From assembly GCA_964570325.1 (NCBI GenBank), contig CAZMXS010000029.1, positions 1 through 52,846 on the forward strand: 52,846 nt of DNA, read 5' to 3'. The notes under the pieces are model-generated. The model searched no databases. It saw nothing but the letters and a program-made list of their open reading frames with translations, and was not told the origin of the DNA. Positions 41,058-50,903 of this stretch are shown here, in pieces. Every line of letters begins with the position of its first letter. The first letter of the stretch is position 1. The DNA comes from CAZMXS01 sp964570325 (GTDB lineage Bacteria; Verrucomicrobiota; Kiritimatiellia; CAIQIC01; CAZMXS01). The position numbers and the translations under genes were made by a program.

Positions 41058-42233
41058 ATGTTGCATAGCCGATTCATTATCTCGGGATTGGCGTTGATGG
41101 GATTGCTGGGGGCGGCATGGGCGCAATTCACCCTGGGGCCCGATCCGGTGCCGTGGGGCTGGAACGAAGCGGTGCCGGTGCATGGCGACTATGATGGCGA
41201 CGGGCGAATTGACGCCGCCGTGTACTGGCCGGCAGCGGGCAACTGGTACATCCTGCCCAGTTCAACTTGGATTCCTTGGGTTCAAAACTGGGGTTGGAGT
41301 GAAACCGTGCCGGTCCCGGCCGATTACGATGCCGACGGCCGAACCGACCTGGCGGTCTACCATTCAGCAGCGGGCAACTGGTATATCCTGTTCAGCGGCG
41401 GCGGCGCGCCGTGGGTGCGCAACTGGGGCTGGCGTGAGACCATACCGGTTCCAGGCGACTACGACGCCGACGGCAAGGCCGACCTGGCGGTCTACCATCC
41501 GCCGAGCGGACGATGGTATATCGAGCCGTATGCCTACCCCATCACCACCGATACCAACACGCTCAATGCATTGTGGGCGGCGGCGGTGACCAACGCGCAT
41601 AGTCCCAACTGGGGCAAGGTCTGGCGCCGCCTGACCCCCGTCCGGCGCGACAACTCCAATCTCTGTTGGCGCCTCACCAACAACGAATGGCAGGTGAAAG
41701 CGGCCTCGTTCATGGCGCCCTGGATCGCGACCAATTATATCCCTGGCGCGGCGCTGGCCCTGCCGACGAATTCCATCTCGTGGGTGACCATGGTCCCCGA
41801 ATTGCGGAACTTCTGCCGGAACTACCGGCTGTTCGCGGGAACCAATTATCTGGGCCTGCGCGTTCTGCAATTGCTGGGCATGCCGTGGAACCGCGCGAAC
41901 AACACGGTCGTGGAATACTGGGTCAACCCGAAATACCTCGCCCGGCCCAGCGCGGATCCGGCAATCACGGACAATCAGAGCGAGCCGGACTTTGCCTATA
42001 CCAATTCCCTGTATTGCCCGGTCAATCCGCTGCATTACAGTTGGTATACCAACGAGCTGGTCGCCAACACCTGGCCGTGGTCGCGCCTTGGCTATACCTA
42101 CGACTGGGCCAACCCGAACAGCCGGGGTATGGGGTTGAGCGAGTTCATCATCCCGGCAAAGATGTTCAATGAGGCGTGGGGCACGGTCGTGACGGTTTAC
42201 GTTGAATCCGTCACGCTCTTGGTTGATTATTAA
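41058..42233 (+). CDS. Secreted protein with three FG-GAP/VCBS-like repeats
   Basis: A 391-residue exported protein with signal peptide 1-22. Three 40-residue repeats follow (about 24-160), each with GWNETVPV-like start, DYDxDGRxDLAVY calcium loop, and GNWYI end; these match FG-GAP/VCBS blades (DYDGDG...) as in beta-propeller adhesins, but only three are present where a propeller needs seven. The C-terminal half (165-391) has no motif I recognise. AAAGGAGG precedes the ATG. It opens a plus-strand run with the next membrane protein gene (3 bp gap). Confidence 0.6.
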   Translation: MLHSRFIISGLALMGLLGAAWAQFTLGPDPVPWGWNEAVPVHGDYDGDGRIDAAVYWPAAGNWYILPSSTWIPWVQNWGWSETVPVPADYDADGRTDLAVYHSAAGNWYILFSGGGAPWVRNWGWRETIPVPGDYDADGKADLAVYHPPSGRWYIEPYAYPITTDTNTLNALWAAAVTNAHSPNWGKVWRRLTPVRRDNSNLCWRLTNNEWQVKAASFMAPWIATNYIPGAALALPTNSISWVTMVPELRNFCRNYRLFAGTNYLGLRVLQLLGMPWNRANNTVVEYWVNPKYLARPSADPAITDNQSEPDFAYTNSLYCPVNPLHYSWYTNELVANTWPWSRLGYTYDWANPNSRGMGLSEFIIPAKMFNEAWGTVVTVYVESVTLLVDY

Positions 42234-42236
42234 CCC

Positions 42237-43517
42237 ATGATCTTCGATTTCTGGTATCGGGTCCGGCGTTGCTTGATTGTGCTGGCGCTGCTGTTGGTTT
42301 TTTTTACGGCGGCTGAATGCCTGCGCATCTACATTCTTTTATACCGCGCCAACCCGCTGCTGGCTTTCGGCTTCGCGGCCCTGGCGCCGCTGGCGCTGCT
42401 GCTGGCGGCGCGGTACCTGTTTCCGCGCCGCCGACGGCTGATATCCCGCCAGTCGGCGGTAGGGAGCGAGTCGTCGCATGCTCGCCTGACCAAGGCGTGT
42501 CATCACCTGCGCGCCTACCTGCGGCAACTCGCGCAGAACCGGCATCTCACGCCGCCGGAGCGCGAGCTGGCGCTGGGGCGCATTACGGAACTGGTGGAAA
42601 TCCTCAACGCCCACCCGCTGCGCGACGACCTGATCCGGGCGCTGGAACAGACGGATCGGGACATCATCACCCCCATCATGGCGCGCCTGAACCGGGAATC
42701 CGCCCAGGAAATTGAGCAACACGCCCGGCAGGCCCTGCAACTCGCCGCCGGCAGTCCGTTCCCGGGGCTGGATTTGGCCGGGACGCTGCTGAAGACCGGT
42801 CGCGCCGTGCAGCGCATCATTGACCGTGTCGCCAACCGCGCCAACCCGCCGGAGCGCATGGCCATCGCGCGCGATATTGCCGGGGTGGTACTGCGGTCGG
42901 ACCCGATCCGCACCATGCGCCTGCTGCACGCCGGCCTGATGGAAAAGCTGCCGGCGGCGGGCCCGGCTGTGGATGACCTTGCGCGCGGCCTCGGCGGCGC
43001 GTGGCTGACGCTGTTAATCGGGCGCGCGGCCATGGATCGCTGCGCGGCGGCCTATGGCTGGGATGCGGGCAGCGCGCTGGATCGGCTGGAGACATCCGCC
43101 GCCGAGTTTGCCGATAGCGTGGCCACCCTCCTCGACAGCGCGGTGCTGGCCGCCTTCAAGCAACGGCTCCGTTGTCTCCAATTGGAGGCGCCGGCGGACG
43201 ACACCATTCTCCATGCGCTGCGTTCCGTGCTGAAAGGAACCGCCCACGCGCTAAACAAACCGTTCCGACCGCTGGCCGGCACGCACGCCGACCTGGCGGC
43301 ATTGACGGTGCCCACGCCGCCGCCGGCCATCGAAACCCTGCCGGGCGCCCCCGCGCCGGAAGCGGCGGCAGCGGAACCGGCGCCCTCGCCAGACACCGCA
43401 CCGCAATATAATCACCACCGCCATCGCCGCCCGCTGGGTTGGAAGTTTCTTCGCGCGCTGGAGACGTTTGGACAACGAATGAAATACGGCATCAAGGGCC
43501 GAAGGCTGTATAAATAA
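42237..43517 (+). CDS. Membrane protein of unknown function
   Basis: A 426-residue protein with two N-terminal membrane segments (about 11-33 and 39-60), an Arg-rich stop (PRRRRLISR), and a long helical, Ala/Leu-rich body (95-350) followed by a Pro/Ala-rich, His-containing tail. The helical part has an Arg/Asp-rich region (GRAVQRIIDRVANRANPPERMAIARDIAG) and GGAWLTLLIGRAAMDR. A distant resemblance to DUF697/YcjF-type proteins is possible but not claimed. It follows the repeat protein by 3 bp, suggesting co-expression. Confidence 0.5.
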   Translation: MIFDFWYRVRRCLIVLALLLVFFTAAECLRIYILLYRANPLLAFGFAALAPLALLLAARYLFPRRRRLISRQSAVGSESSHARLTKACHHLRAYLRQLAQNRHLTPPERELALGRITELVEILNAHPLRDDLIRALEQTDRDIITPIMARLNRESAQEIEQHARQALQLAAGSPFPGLDLAGTLLKTGRAVQRIIDRVANRANPPERMAIARDIAGVVLRSDPIRTMRLLHAGLMEKLPAAGPAVDDLARGLGGAWLTLLIGRAAMDRCAAAYGWDAGSALDRLETSAAEFADSVATLLDSAVLAAFKQRLRCLQLEAPADDTILHALRSVLKGTAHALNKPFRPLAGTHADLAALTVPTPPPAIETLPGAPAPEAAAAEPAPSPDTAPQYNHHRHRRPLGWKFLRALETFGQRMKYGIKGRRLYK

Positions 43518-43589
43518 CGGCCGGGGCAAGACGCAGTAGAGTGGAGAGCAAGCGGCAGATTAAGCGGAAAGAGTAAGAGTATTGAATCA

Positions 43590-45680
43590 ATGAGCACGAG
43601 AAGAAGCCATCTGGCGTTGAACATCCCATTGCTGGTTCCCTATGGGGCGCACGTCGTGGACAAAGGTGTGCATTTCGCCGTTTTCAGTCGGCATGCCACC
43701 CGCGTCTGGCTGCTGCTGTTTGACGCGCCCGACGCCACCCAACCGGTGCGGGAATACGAGCTGACCCCGGAAAAGAACCGCATCGGCGATATCTGGCATA
43801 TCCATGCGCCCGAAGCGCGTCTGGGTCAGTTCTACGTGTATCGCATGGACGGCCGGACGCCGCCTGGCGTGCCGAACTTTTTCAACCCGGACCAGTGGCT
43901 GCTGGACCCCTTCGCGCTGGCCGTTGCCGGCCAGCCGCGCTGGGGCGACGCCAGCGGCCTGACACCCGGGGAAAATATCCGCAACGGCCCGCGTTTCCCG
44001 AAAGGCGTAATCATCAAGGACACCTTCGACTGGTCAGAGGATCGCAATCCGCGCATCCCGCTCAACGACAGCGTAATCTATGAAACGCATCTGCGCGGTT
44101 TCACGGCGCATTCCTCGTCCGGCGTCCGGCATCCCGGCACCTATCGCGGCATCATCGAGAAAATCCCCTACCTGCAGGACCTGGGAATCACCGCGGTGGA
44201 GTTCCTGCCGTTGCAGGAATTCAACGAGATGGAGTATTTCCAGGAAAACATGCGGCGCAAGCAGCTCCGTAATTACTGGGGCTACAGCACACTGGCTTTC
44301 TTCGCGCCCAACGGGCGCTACGCCGCCGGCGGCGTCTGCGGCCAGCAACTGCGCGAATTCCAAGAAATGGTGCTGGCTCTGCACAAGGCCGGCATTGAAG
44401 TCATCCTGGATGTGGTCTTCAACCACACCGCGGAGGGGGGCGACCGCGGCCAAACCTATTCATTCCGCGGCATAGATAATTCGATTTTCTACATCATGGA
44501 CGAGAAAACCGCGCATTACCACAATTATTCCGGCTGCGGCAACACCGTGAACAGCAACCATCCGATCGTGCGCGACTTCATTCTCGACTGTCTGCGCTAC
44601 TGGGTGCTGAACTTGCACGTGGACGGATTTCGTTTCGATCTGGCCTCGGTGCTGACCCGCGGCGCAGACGGCGCGGTCTTGCCCAATCCGCCGATTGTCG
44701 AGCATATCGCCGAGGATCCCGCGCTGCGCGATACGAAGATCATCGCCGAGGCGTGGGATGCGGGCGGAGCCTACCAGGTCGGCTCGTTCCCAAGCCATCG
44801 CTGGTCCGAATGGAACGGACAGTTCCGCGACGATGTGCGCCGGTTCTGGCTGCGCGAGAAGGGTTTTCTCGGCCGGCTCGCGACGCGCCTGGCCGGCAGT
44901 TCCGATCTCTATGACCGCGACGGCCAGACACCCCTCAAGAGCATTAACTTCATCACCTGCCACGACGGGTTCACCCTGCGCGACCTGGTCAGCTTCGCGA
45001 AGAAACACAACCTGGCCAACGGCGAAAACAACAACGACGGCGAGAACAACAACTGGAGCTCCAACTATGGCCGCGAGGGGCTCAAGGCCAGTCCGCGCAC
45101 GGAGGCGATCCGGCGGCGCCAAATGAAGAACATGCTGGCGACCCTCTTCCTGGCGCAGGGCGTGCCGATGCTGCTGGCCGGCGACGAGTTTGGTCGGACA
45201 CAGCGCGGCAATAACAATGCCTATTGCCAGGACAATGAAATTTCCTGGGTGGACTGGTCGCTGGCCGAGGAATACGCCGAACTGCGCGCCTTTGTGAAGC
45301 GACTAATCGCATTTCGCAAAGCGCACCCCGTCCTACGGCGCAAGCATTTTCTGAGAGGCGACAGGGCGCCGGGCCCGGGACCGGATATCGCCTGGTTCGG
45401 TCCGGACGGACGAGCGCCGAAATGGGACACCGATTTCGCCCTGGCCTGCCTGTTGGATGGGCACCGCAGCAACACCGGCGCGACGGCGGACGACGACAGC
45501 CTCTTCATCATCATCAACGCCAGCATCCTGCAAACGCGATTTGTCGTACCGCGCCCGCCCGGCGCGCCGTGGGTGCTGCAATGGAGCACACAGGAAACGC
45601 CGCCGGTTTGGGGCCGCGACCTGCTCTCCATGACAGTGGACGGCCGTAGCGTCACGGTGCTGGCTTCGCGACTGGCTTAA
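43590..45680 (+). CDS. glgX: Glycogen debranching enzyme (isoamylase-type, GlgX)
   Basis: A 696-residue GH13 enzyme. An N-terminal CBM48 (about 10-130, GAHVVDKGVHFAVFSRHATRVWLLLFD...) is followed by the GH13 barrel with catalytic Asp350 (GFRFDL), Glu387 (IIAEAWDAGG) and Asp459 (CHDGF), and the isoamylase motifs YETHLRGFTAH and HNYSGCGNTVNSNHP. It hydrolyses alpha-1,6 branch points in glycogen limit dextrins. No strong Shine-Dalgarno is seen. It may be linked to the genes upstream or be its own unit. Confidence 0.93.
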   Translation: MSTRRSHLALNIPLLVPYGAHVVDKGVHFAVFSRHATRVWLLLFDAPDATQPVREYELTPEKNRIGDIWHIHAPEARLGQFYVYRMDGRTPPGVPNFFNPDQWLLDPFALAVAGQPRWGDASGLTPGENIRNGPRFPKGVIIKDTFDWSEDRNPRIPLNDSVIYETHLRGFTAHSSSGVRHPGTYRGIIEKIPYLQDLGITAVEFLPLQEFNEMEYFQENMRRKQLRNYWGYSTLAFFAPNGRYAAGGVCGQQLREFQEMVLALHKAGIEVILDVVFNHTAEGGDRGQTYSFRGIDNSIFYIMDEKTAHYHNYSGCGNTVNSNHPIVRDFILDCLRYWVLNLHVDGFRFDLASVLTRGADGAVLPNPPIVEHIAEDPALRDTKIIAEAWDAGGAYQVGSFPSHRWSEWNGQFRDDVRRFWLREKGFLGRLATRLAGSSDLYDRDGQTPLKSINFITCHDGFTLRDLVSFAKKHNLANGENNNDGENNNWSSNYGREGLKASPRTEAIRRRQMKNMLATLFLAQGVPMLLAGDEFGRTQRGNNNAYCQDNEISWVDWSLAEEYAELRAFVKRLIAFRKAHPVLRRKHFLRGDRAPGPGPDIAWFGPDGRAPKWDTDFALACLLDGHRSNTGATADDDSLFIIINASILQTRFVVPRPPGAPWVLQWSTQETPPVWGRDLLSMTVDGRSVTVLASRLA

Positions 45681-45793
45681 GCCGAAATAAGCGGACCAGC
45701 GAGCGTCATCCGCGATGTTTCGGGCCTGACCGGCCATTGAAACCGCACCGGACCGAGTCCGATCGGTCATTCCGCGGCGAGCCACGCAAACCG

Positions 45794-45821
45794 TCCCGCC
45801 ACGGCATACCGGCTGGCGGGA
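45794..45821 (-). terminator. Hairpin after secDF
   Basis: TCCCGCCA (45794-45801) and TGGCGGGA (45814-45821) are perfect 8-bp arms with a 12-base loop. It starts right at the secDF stop; the following T content is low, so termination is likely but not certain. Confidence 0.5.
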
Positions 45822-48293
45822 TCAGGCCGTCTTTTCCTTGGCCAACAGTTTCTTTTCCGGATGCCACAGCATGGCAATCGGAGTCGCCACGGCGATCGAA
45901 GAGTACGTGCCGATGATAATGCCGACGAACATCATCAGCGCGAAATCATTGATCGCGCCGCCGCCGAAAATCAACAAAGCCGCCACACTGATCAACGTAG
46001 TCAGGGAAGTCAGCAGCGTCCGGCTCAACGTCTGGTTCAAGCTGAGATTCGCCACCTCCGCGAACGGTTTGCCGCGGTACAATTTGACGTTTTCCCTAAT
46101 TCGGTCGAATACGACGATCGTATCGTTGACCGACCAGCCGATGATCGTCAGGATTGCCGCGATACTCGTGACGCTCAACTGCCGCCCCAGCAGGCAAAAG
46201 ACACCCACCGTGATAATCACGTCGTGGATCAACGCCACCACAGCGCCAACGGAGAACCCAAACTCAAACCGCCATGAGATGTAGATAATCATCCCGATCA
46301 GGGAAATCAGCACGGCGGTCAAACCCTTCTTCTGAAGCTCTTTGCCGACCTGCGGACCAACGCTGTCTTCCTGCAACACGCGGAACCCGGGGAAGGCATC
46401 GGTGATCGTCTTAACCGCCGTCTTGCCATCGGCGAACTGGGTCTTGATCTCCAGGTATTCCCGCGCCGTTTCCTCCGCCCCGGCCAGATGTTGCTTCTGG
46501 TATTGGATCAGCGCCTCCCGCACACCCGCTTTGGCCAACGCGTCGCGCACTTTCTCCACCGGCGCCTTTTCGGTGAACTCAAAGGTCATCGTGGCGCCGC
46601 CGGTGAAATCCACGCCAAAGTTCTTCTGGCCCTTCATCGCAAACACGACCATCGTGCCGATGATCAACGCCGCCGAGATGGCATAACAAACATACCGCAA
46701 CCCCACAAAATTGATCTTGGTCTCCTTGATCAACTGAAGCATTTTAACCTGCGGGATGGTGGTGTAGCGGGCCAGCAGATCGAAAATCATCCGGGTAACC
46801 ACGATCGCGGTGTACATGCTGACAGCCACACCGGCGGCCAGCGTCACGGCATAACCGCGGATCGGGCCGGAGCCCATCCAAAACATGATCACGCCCGCGA
46901 GAATCGTGGTGATGTTCGAGTCGAAGATCGCGCTGAAGGCCTTTTCATATCCGGCTGAAATCACCGTGCCAAACCGTTTTCCCTGGCGCTGCTCCTCGCG
47001 CATGCGCTCAAAGATCAGCACATTGGCATCCACCGCCATGCCGATGGTCAGCAGGATGCCGGCGATGCCGGGCAGGGTCAGCGTCGGCAGGCTGATCCCA
47101 CCGCCGCCGAGGTTGTTGCTGTCGAGAATGCTGAAGAACCCCGCCATGACCACCATGCCCAGCGGCAGCAGGATCAAGTTCAGCACCAGCGCCAGGTTGG
47201 CGATCATGCCGCCCAGCAGGTAGTAAACCGCCATGAAGGCCATGACAGCGATACCGCCGATGACGGCAGCCCGCTTGCCGCTCTCAATCGAGTCCTGCCC
47301 GAGCGACGGATCCACCGTGCGCTCCTCGACCACCTTGACCGGCGCCGGCAGCGAGCCGGCGCGCAGCACGATCGCCAGATCCTGCGCTTCCTTGAGCGTG
47401 AACGTGCCCTCGATGATGGCTTCGCCGCCGTGAATCGCGGTCTTGATGAACGGCGCGGAATAGAGCGTGCCGTCAAGCACAATGGCCAGGTAGCGCCGCC
47501 CGTTCGGATCGGGGTTCTTCGCGCCGCCCGGAGCGTAATCGGAGGTGACCGCCGCAAAACGCTTGGCCCCCTTGCCGTCAAACTTCAGGTTAACGATCGG
47601 TTGCCCGAACTGGTGATAGTCCACGCCGGCGTTCTTCAAGCTCTCGCCTGAAAGTTCGCGGCGTTTGTTGACGTAATAGGGACGAAAGAGCTCTTCCTTG
47701 TTGATATATTCCTTGTTCAGCAACAGCTCATATCCGGCCGGCGCCTGAAACAAGCGGGCCTTGGCCCGGACTTCAACCTCGGTGGCGCCCGCCGGATCCT
47801 TGGACGGATCGCGCTTCCAGAACTTGCCGCCGCGCATACCCGGACCGGCGTCATCCACCGTGACAATCCGGTACCCCTCGGCAACCTGGCCTTTCTCAAA
47901 GAGATCGCTAATCAACTCGTCATTCTTGGGATGAACCATCCGGAATTCAAGGAATGCCGCGCTTTGCAAGTTCTTGAGGGCACGCTCGCGGTCCTCGGTT
48001 TTCAGGCCGGGAATCTGCACGACGATCCGGTTGTTGCCGGCTTCGGGGTAGATGATCGGCTCGGCAATGCCCATCGCGTCAATGCGGTTGCGGATGACTT
48101 CCAGCGCCCGCTCGCGCGCATCTTTCAGCGCGTTGGGCTCCAATGCCGAGGTATCCACCTCCAGCAGATAACTCGTGCCGCCGCGTAAATCCAACCCCAG
48201 CTTGATCTTCTCATGCAACGGGGTAACCAGCACCAACGACCAGCAGACCAGCACAATCAATATCAGCCATTTCCAGATCGCATTCTTATCCAT
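45822..48293 (-). CDS. secDF: Fused Sec translocon accessory protein SecD-SecF
   Basis: A 823-residue fusion. SecD part: first membrane helix, D1 motif LGLDLRGGTSYLLEV, and a P1 domain with NNRIVVQIPGLK. SecF part: a helix, then GVDFTGGATMTF (residue about 565) and six further membrane segments ending in FGGGAINDFALMMFVGIIIGTYSS. Fusions of this type are known in several phyla including the PVC group. The complex pulls preproteins out of the SecYEG channel using proton motive force. It is 45 bp after yajC, as in the classic yajC-secD-secF order. Confidence 0.95.
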   Translation of the reverse strand: MDKNAIWKWLILIVLVCWSLVLVTPLHEKIKLGLDLRGGTSYLLEVDTSALEPNALKDARERALEVIRNRIDAMGIAEPIIYPEAGNNRIVVQIPGLKTEDRERALKNLQSAAFLEFRMVHPKNDELISDLFEKGQVAEGYRIVTVDDAGPGMRGGKFWKRDPSKDPAGATEVEVRAKARLFQAPAGYELLLNKEYINKEELFRPYYVNKRRELSGESLKNAGVDYHQFGQPIVNLKFDGKGAKRFAAVTSDYAPGGAKNPDPNGRRYLAIVLDGTLYSAPFIKTAIHGGEAIIEGTFTLKEAQDLAIVLRAGSLPAPVKVVEERTVDPSLGQDSIESGKRAAVIGGIAVMAFMAVYYLLGGMIANLALVLNLILLPLGMVVMAGFFSILDSNNLGGGGISLPTLTLPGIAGILLTIGMAVDANVLIFERMREEQRQGKRFGTVISAGYEKAFSAIFDSNITTILAGVIMFWMGSGPIRGYAVTLAAGVAVSMYTAIVVTRMIFDLLARYTTIPQVKMLQLIKETKINFVGLRYVCYAISAALIIGTMVVFAMKGQKNFGVDFTGGATMTFEFTEKAPVEKVRDALAKAGVREALIQYQKQHLAGAEETAREYLEIKTQFADGKTAVKTITDAFPGFRVLQEDSVGPQVGKELQKKGLTAVLISLIGMIIYISWRFEFGFSVGAVVALIHDVIITVGVFCLLGRQLSVTSIAAILTIIGWSVNDTIVVFDRIRENVKLYRGKPFAEVANLSLNQTLSRTLLTSLTTLISVAALLIFGGGAINDFALMMFVGIIIGTYSSIAVATPIAMLWHPEKKLLAKEKTA

Positions 48294-48337
48294 GACACTA
48301 CCGTCCAGTTTGGGTTTTTATTTGAGTTGGAAAATCC

Positions 48338-48688
48338 TTATTTCTTGTCCTCGATCGGCGCCTCGCCCTTTTCCAACACCTGGCTCACAGCGGCGCGGCT
48401 GACCTCGATCTTGCAGTTGTCGGCCACTTTGATAATGAAAGTCTTATCCTTGACGTTGGTCACGATGCCAATAATGCCGCCGCTGAAGGCGACCTTGTCG
48501 CCGCTCTTGATGGCCTCCATCAGCGCGCGACGCTCTTTCTCCTTCTGCTGCTGCGGCCGAATCAGCATGAAGTAAAAGATCACGACCATGATGGCCAACC
48601 AGCCGAACATGAACACCGGCGACTGCTGTCCCTCCTGGCCGCCGCCCCCCATGCCGCCCATTGCCACTGTCATTATATAATCCAGCAT
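48338..48688 (-). CDS. yajC: Preprotein translocase subunit YajC
   Basis: A 116-residue protein with one membrane helix (about 26-44, PVFMFGWLAIMVVIFYFMLIRPQQQKEKE) and a short cytoplasmic Sm-like domain (SGDKVAFSGGIIGIVTNV). This motif-plus-fold is diagnostic for YajC. AAAAAGGAG precedes the ATG. Downstream of tgt, upstream of secDF; this tgt-yajC-secDF order is common. Confidence 0.95.
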   Translation of the reverse strand: MLDYIMTVAMGGMGGGGQEGQQSPVFMFGWLAIMVVIFYFMLIRPQQQKEKERRALMEAIKSGDKVAFSGGIIGIVTNVKDKTFIIKVADNCKIEVSRAAVSQVLEKGEAPIEDKK

Positions 48689-48735
48689 GAACAGACTCCT
48701 TTTTCTCCGAAATCACCATCTGCGTCGCGCCATCC

Positions 48736-49872
48736 TCACCGCGCCGTGGGGTCTTCCCCGGACATCCCCTTCGCCGTCGGCGCCGCCCGCCGAAACTCTG
48801 CAAATGTGCCATCCAGAATGGACTGCCGCAGTTCCCGCATGAACTCGAGATACCGGTGCAGGTTGTGCAGCGCCAACAACCGAATGCCCAGAATCTCACC
48901 AACATTCCACAGGTGCCGCAGATAGGCCCGCGTGAAGTGGCGGCAGGCGTAGCAGCCGCATCCCTCCTCGATCGGACGCTGATCCTCGCGACAGGCGTTG
49001 GCCTTGAGCGGATACCGCCCGGCCCGCGTAAACGCCGTGCCGTGCCGCGCCAGCCGGGTCGGGATAACACAGTCGAACATGTCCACGCCGCGCGCGACGG
49101 CCTCGGTCATCTGCCCAAACTCGCCGACGCCCATCAGGTATCGCGGCCGGTCCGCGGGCAACAGACCGACGCAGGCATCCACGCCCGGCATGATCAGTTC
49201 GTCCGGCTCGCCCACACTCACGCCGCCGATGGCGTAGCCGTCAAAACCCAGTTCGCAGAGACCCTGCGCGCAGCGCTGCCGCAAGTCCGCATACACCCCG
49301 CCCTGCACAATGCCAAAGAACAATTGCCCGTCAGCCCGAGGCTGTCGGACACATAGAGCCGCCCATGCTAGGGTTCGGTCCACAGCTTGGCAAGCGTAAT
49401 TCCACTCGCTGGGATAAGGGGGGCATTCATCCAAAACCATGGCAATATCCGAACCCAGCCCGCGCTGGATCGCCATCGCCTCGACGGGCCCGATGAAGTG
49501 CCGGGATCCATCCACATGGGATTGAAACTCGACGCCGGCGTCACCGATCTTGCGGAGCTTGGCCAGACTAAACACCTGGTAGCCCCCGCTATCGGTCAGG
49601 ATGGCGTTCGGCCAGCCCATGAACCGGTGCAGGCCGCCGCATTTCTGAACGATTTCCACGCCGGGCCGCGCATTGAGATGATAAGTGTTGCCCAGCAGGA
49701 TGCGGCAGTCCATGCTCAACAACTCAGCGGGAGACAGCGCCTTGACCGTCGCCTGGGTGCCGACGGGCATAAAAACCGGCGTTTCGACAATGCCGTGCGC
49801 CGTGTGCAACCGGCCAACCCGCGCCTGAGTCGCCGGGTCCGTCTTGATGATCTCAAAGGTTCCAGGCTTCAT
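48736..49872 (-). CDS. tgt: Queuine/preQ1 tRNA-ribosyltransferase
   Basis: A 378-residue TIM-barrel enzyme that swaps guanine-34 for preQ1 in tRNA. The catalytic loop LTDSGGYQVFS, the nucleophile region VDMFDCVIPTRLARHGTAFT and the zinc site (CREDQRPIEEGCGCYACRHF...LHNLH) are all present. The first ATG overlaps the stop of the upstream ABC gene (ATGA). Same order as in many bacteria (tgt-yajC-secDF). Confidence 0.96.
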   Translation of the reverse strand: MKPGTFEIIKTDPATQARVGRLHTAHGIVETPVFMPVGTQATVKALSPAELLSMDCRILLGNTYHLNARPGVEIVQKCGGLHRFMGWPNAILTDSGGYQVFSLAKLRKIGDAGVEFQSHVDGSRHFIGPVEAMAIQRGLGSDIAMVLDECPPYPSEWNYACQAVDRTLAWAALCVRQPRADGQLFFGIVQGGVYADLRQRCAQGLCELGFDGYAIGGVSVGEPDELIMPGVDACVGLLPADRPRYLMGVGEFGQMTEAVARGVDMFDCVIPTRLARHGTAFTRAGRYPLKANACREDQRPIEEGCGCYACRHFTRAYLRHLWNVGEILGIRLLALHNLHRYLEFMRELRQSILDGTFAEFRRAAPTAKGMSGEDPTAR

Positions 49873-50903
49873 CGCTCATCGGCAACGCAAAATCCGCCGC
49901 AGGATAAGGGTACATTACTCACCCCATCTTTTTCCTCCTCCTGGCAGAAGTGGCACGCGCATTGATGGCCTCGCGCCAGCTCACGCAACGGCGGCATCTC
50001 CCGGCGGCAAACTTCACCCGCCAGCGGGCAGCGCGGATGAAACGGACAACCGCCAAGCGCACGGGCCGTAACCGGGCAATCGCCGGGGATTCCACCCGTG
50101 CCTTCGCGATCCCGACGCGCCGCCAGATTCCGGCGCACATCCGGCACCGCCTTGAGCAAAGCCTTTGTATAAGGATGAGCCGGCCGACTGAACAGCGCGG
50201 CGGCCGGCGCGGCTTCCATCACCCGGCCCAGGTACATTACCACAACCTGGTCGCACATGTAGCGCACCACCGCCAGGTCATGGGCGATAAACAGATAAGC
50301 CAGGCCACGGGCCTGCTGGAGATCCTTGAGCAAGTTGAGAATCTGGACTTGGACCGAGACATCGAGCGCCGAAACCGGCTCATCGGCGATGATCAAGCGG
50401 GGGTCCACCGCCAACGCGCGCGCGATTCCGATCCGCTGGCGCTGGCCGCCGCTGAACTCATGCGGATAGCGGTCGGCGCAAGCCGGATCGAGACCCACCG
50501 CCCCCAGCAGTTCGCCCACGCGGGTCCGACGCTCCGCACGCCCGCGCAGACCGTGCACGGCCAGCACCTCCTCCAACACCCGGCCAATCTTAATGCGTGG
50601 GTTCAACGAGCCAAATGGATCCTGAAACACCATCTGCGCCTGACGACGGAAATGCTTCAGACGCCGCCGATCGAAGGTGGTCACGTCCGCTCCATCGAAT
50701 ACCACGCGACCCGCCGTAATTCGTTCGAGACGCAGCACGGCCCGGCCCAGCGTCGTCTTGCCGCTGCCGCTCTCGCCCACCAGGCCGGTCGTGCCTCCAG
50801 GCGCAACCGCAAGCGATACGCCGTCCACCGCGCGCAGCGGCCGGCGCGCCGGCCCAAACCAGACGCGCAGATCCTCAACCGCCAACAAGCCGGCGGCGCT
50901 CAC
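49869..50903 (-). CDS. Oligopeptide/dipeptide ABC transporter ATPase, second subunit (OppF/DppF-type)
   Basis: A 344-residue ABC ATPase: Walker A GESGSGKTTLGRAV, Q-loop/FQDPFGSLNPR, signature LSGGQ-type (FSGGQRQRIGIARAL), and Walker B LIIADEPVSALDV. The C-terminal oligopeptide domain has CPFHPRCPLAGEVCRRE, a Cys-rich pattern seen in Opp/Dpp ATPases. It overlaps both neighbours by 4 bp (ATGA). The permeases and binding protein are not in the window. The last ~30 residues (after HQCACHF) look non-homologous extension. Confidence 0.88.
   Translation of the reverse strand: MSAAGLLAVEDLRVWFGPARRPLRAVDGVSLAVAPGGTTGLVGESGSGKTTLGRAVLRLERITAGRVVFDGADVTTFDRRRLKHFRRQAQMVFQDPFGSLNPRIKIGRVLEEVLAVHGLRGRAERRTRVGELLGAVGLDPACADRYPHEFSGGQRQRIGIARALAVDPRLIIADEPVSALDVSVQVQILNLLKDLQQARGLAYLFIAHDLAVVRYMCDQVVVMYLGRVMEAAPAAALFSRPAHPYTKALLKAVPDVRRNLAARRDREGTGGIPGDCPVTARALGGCPFHPRCPLAGEVCRREMPPLRELARGHQCACHFCQEEEKDGVSNVPLSCGGFCVADER

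Noticed and set aside
41120..41530. Tandem repeats in the 41-kb gene as a CRISPR-like or satellite array
   Set aside because: Repeats are about 120 bp, coding, and diverged; they encode FG-GAP-like protein blades.
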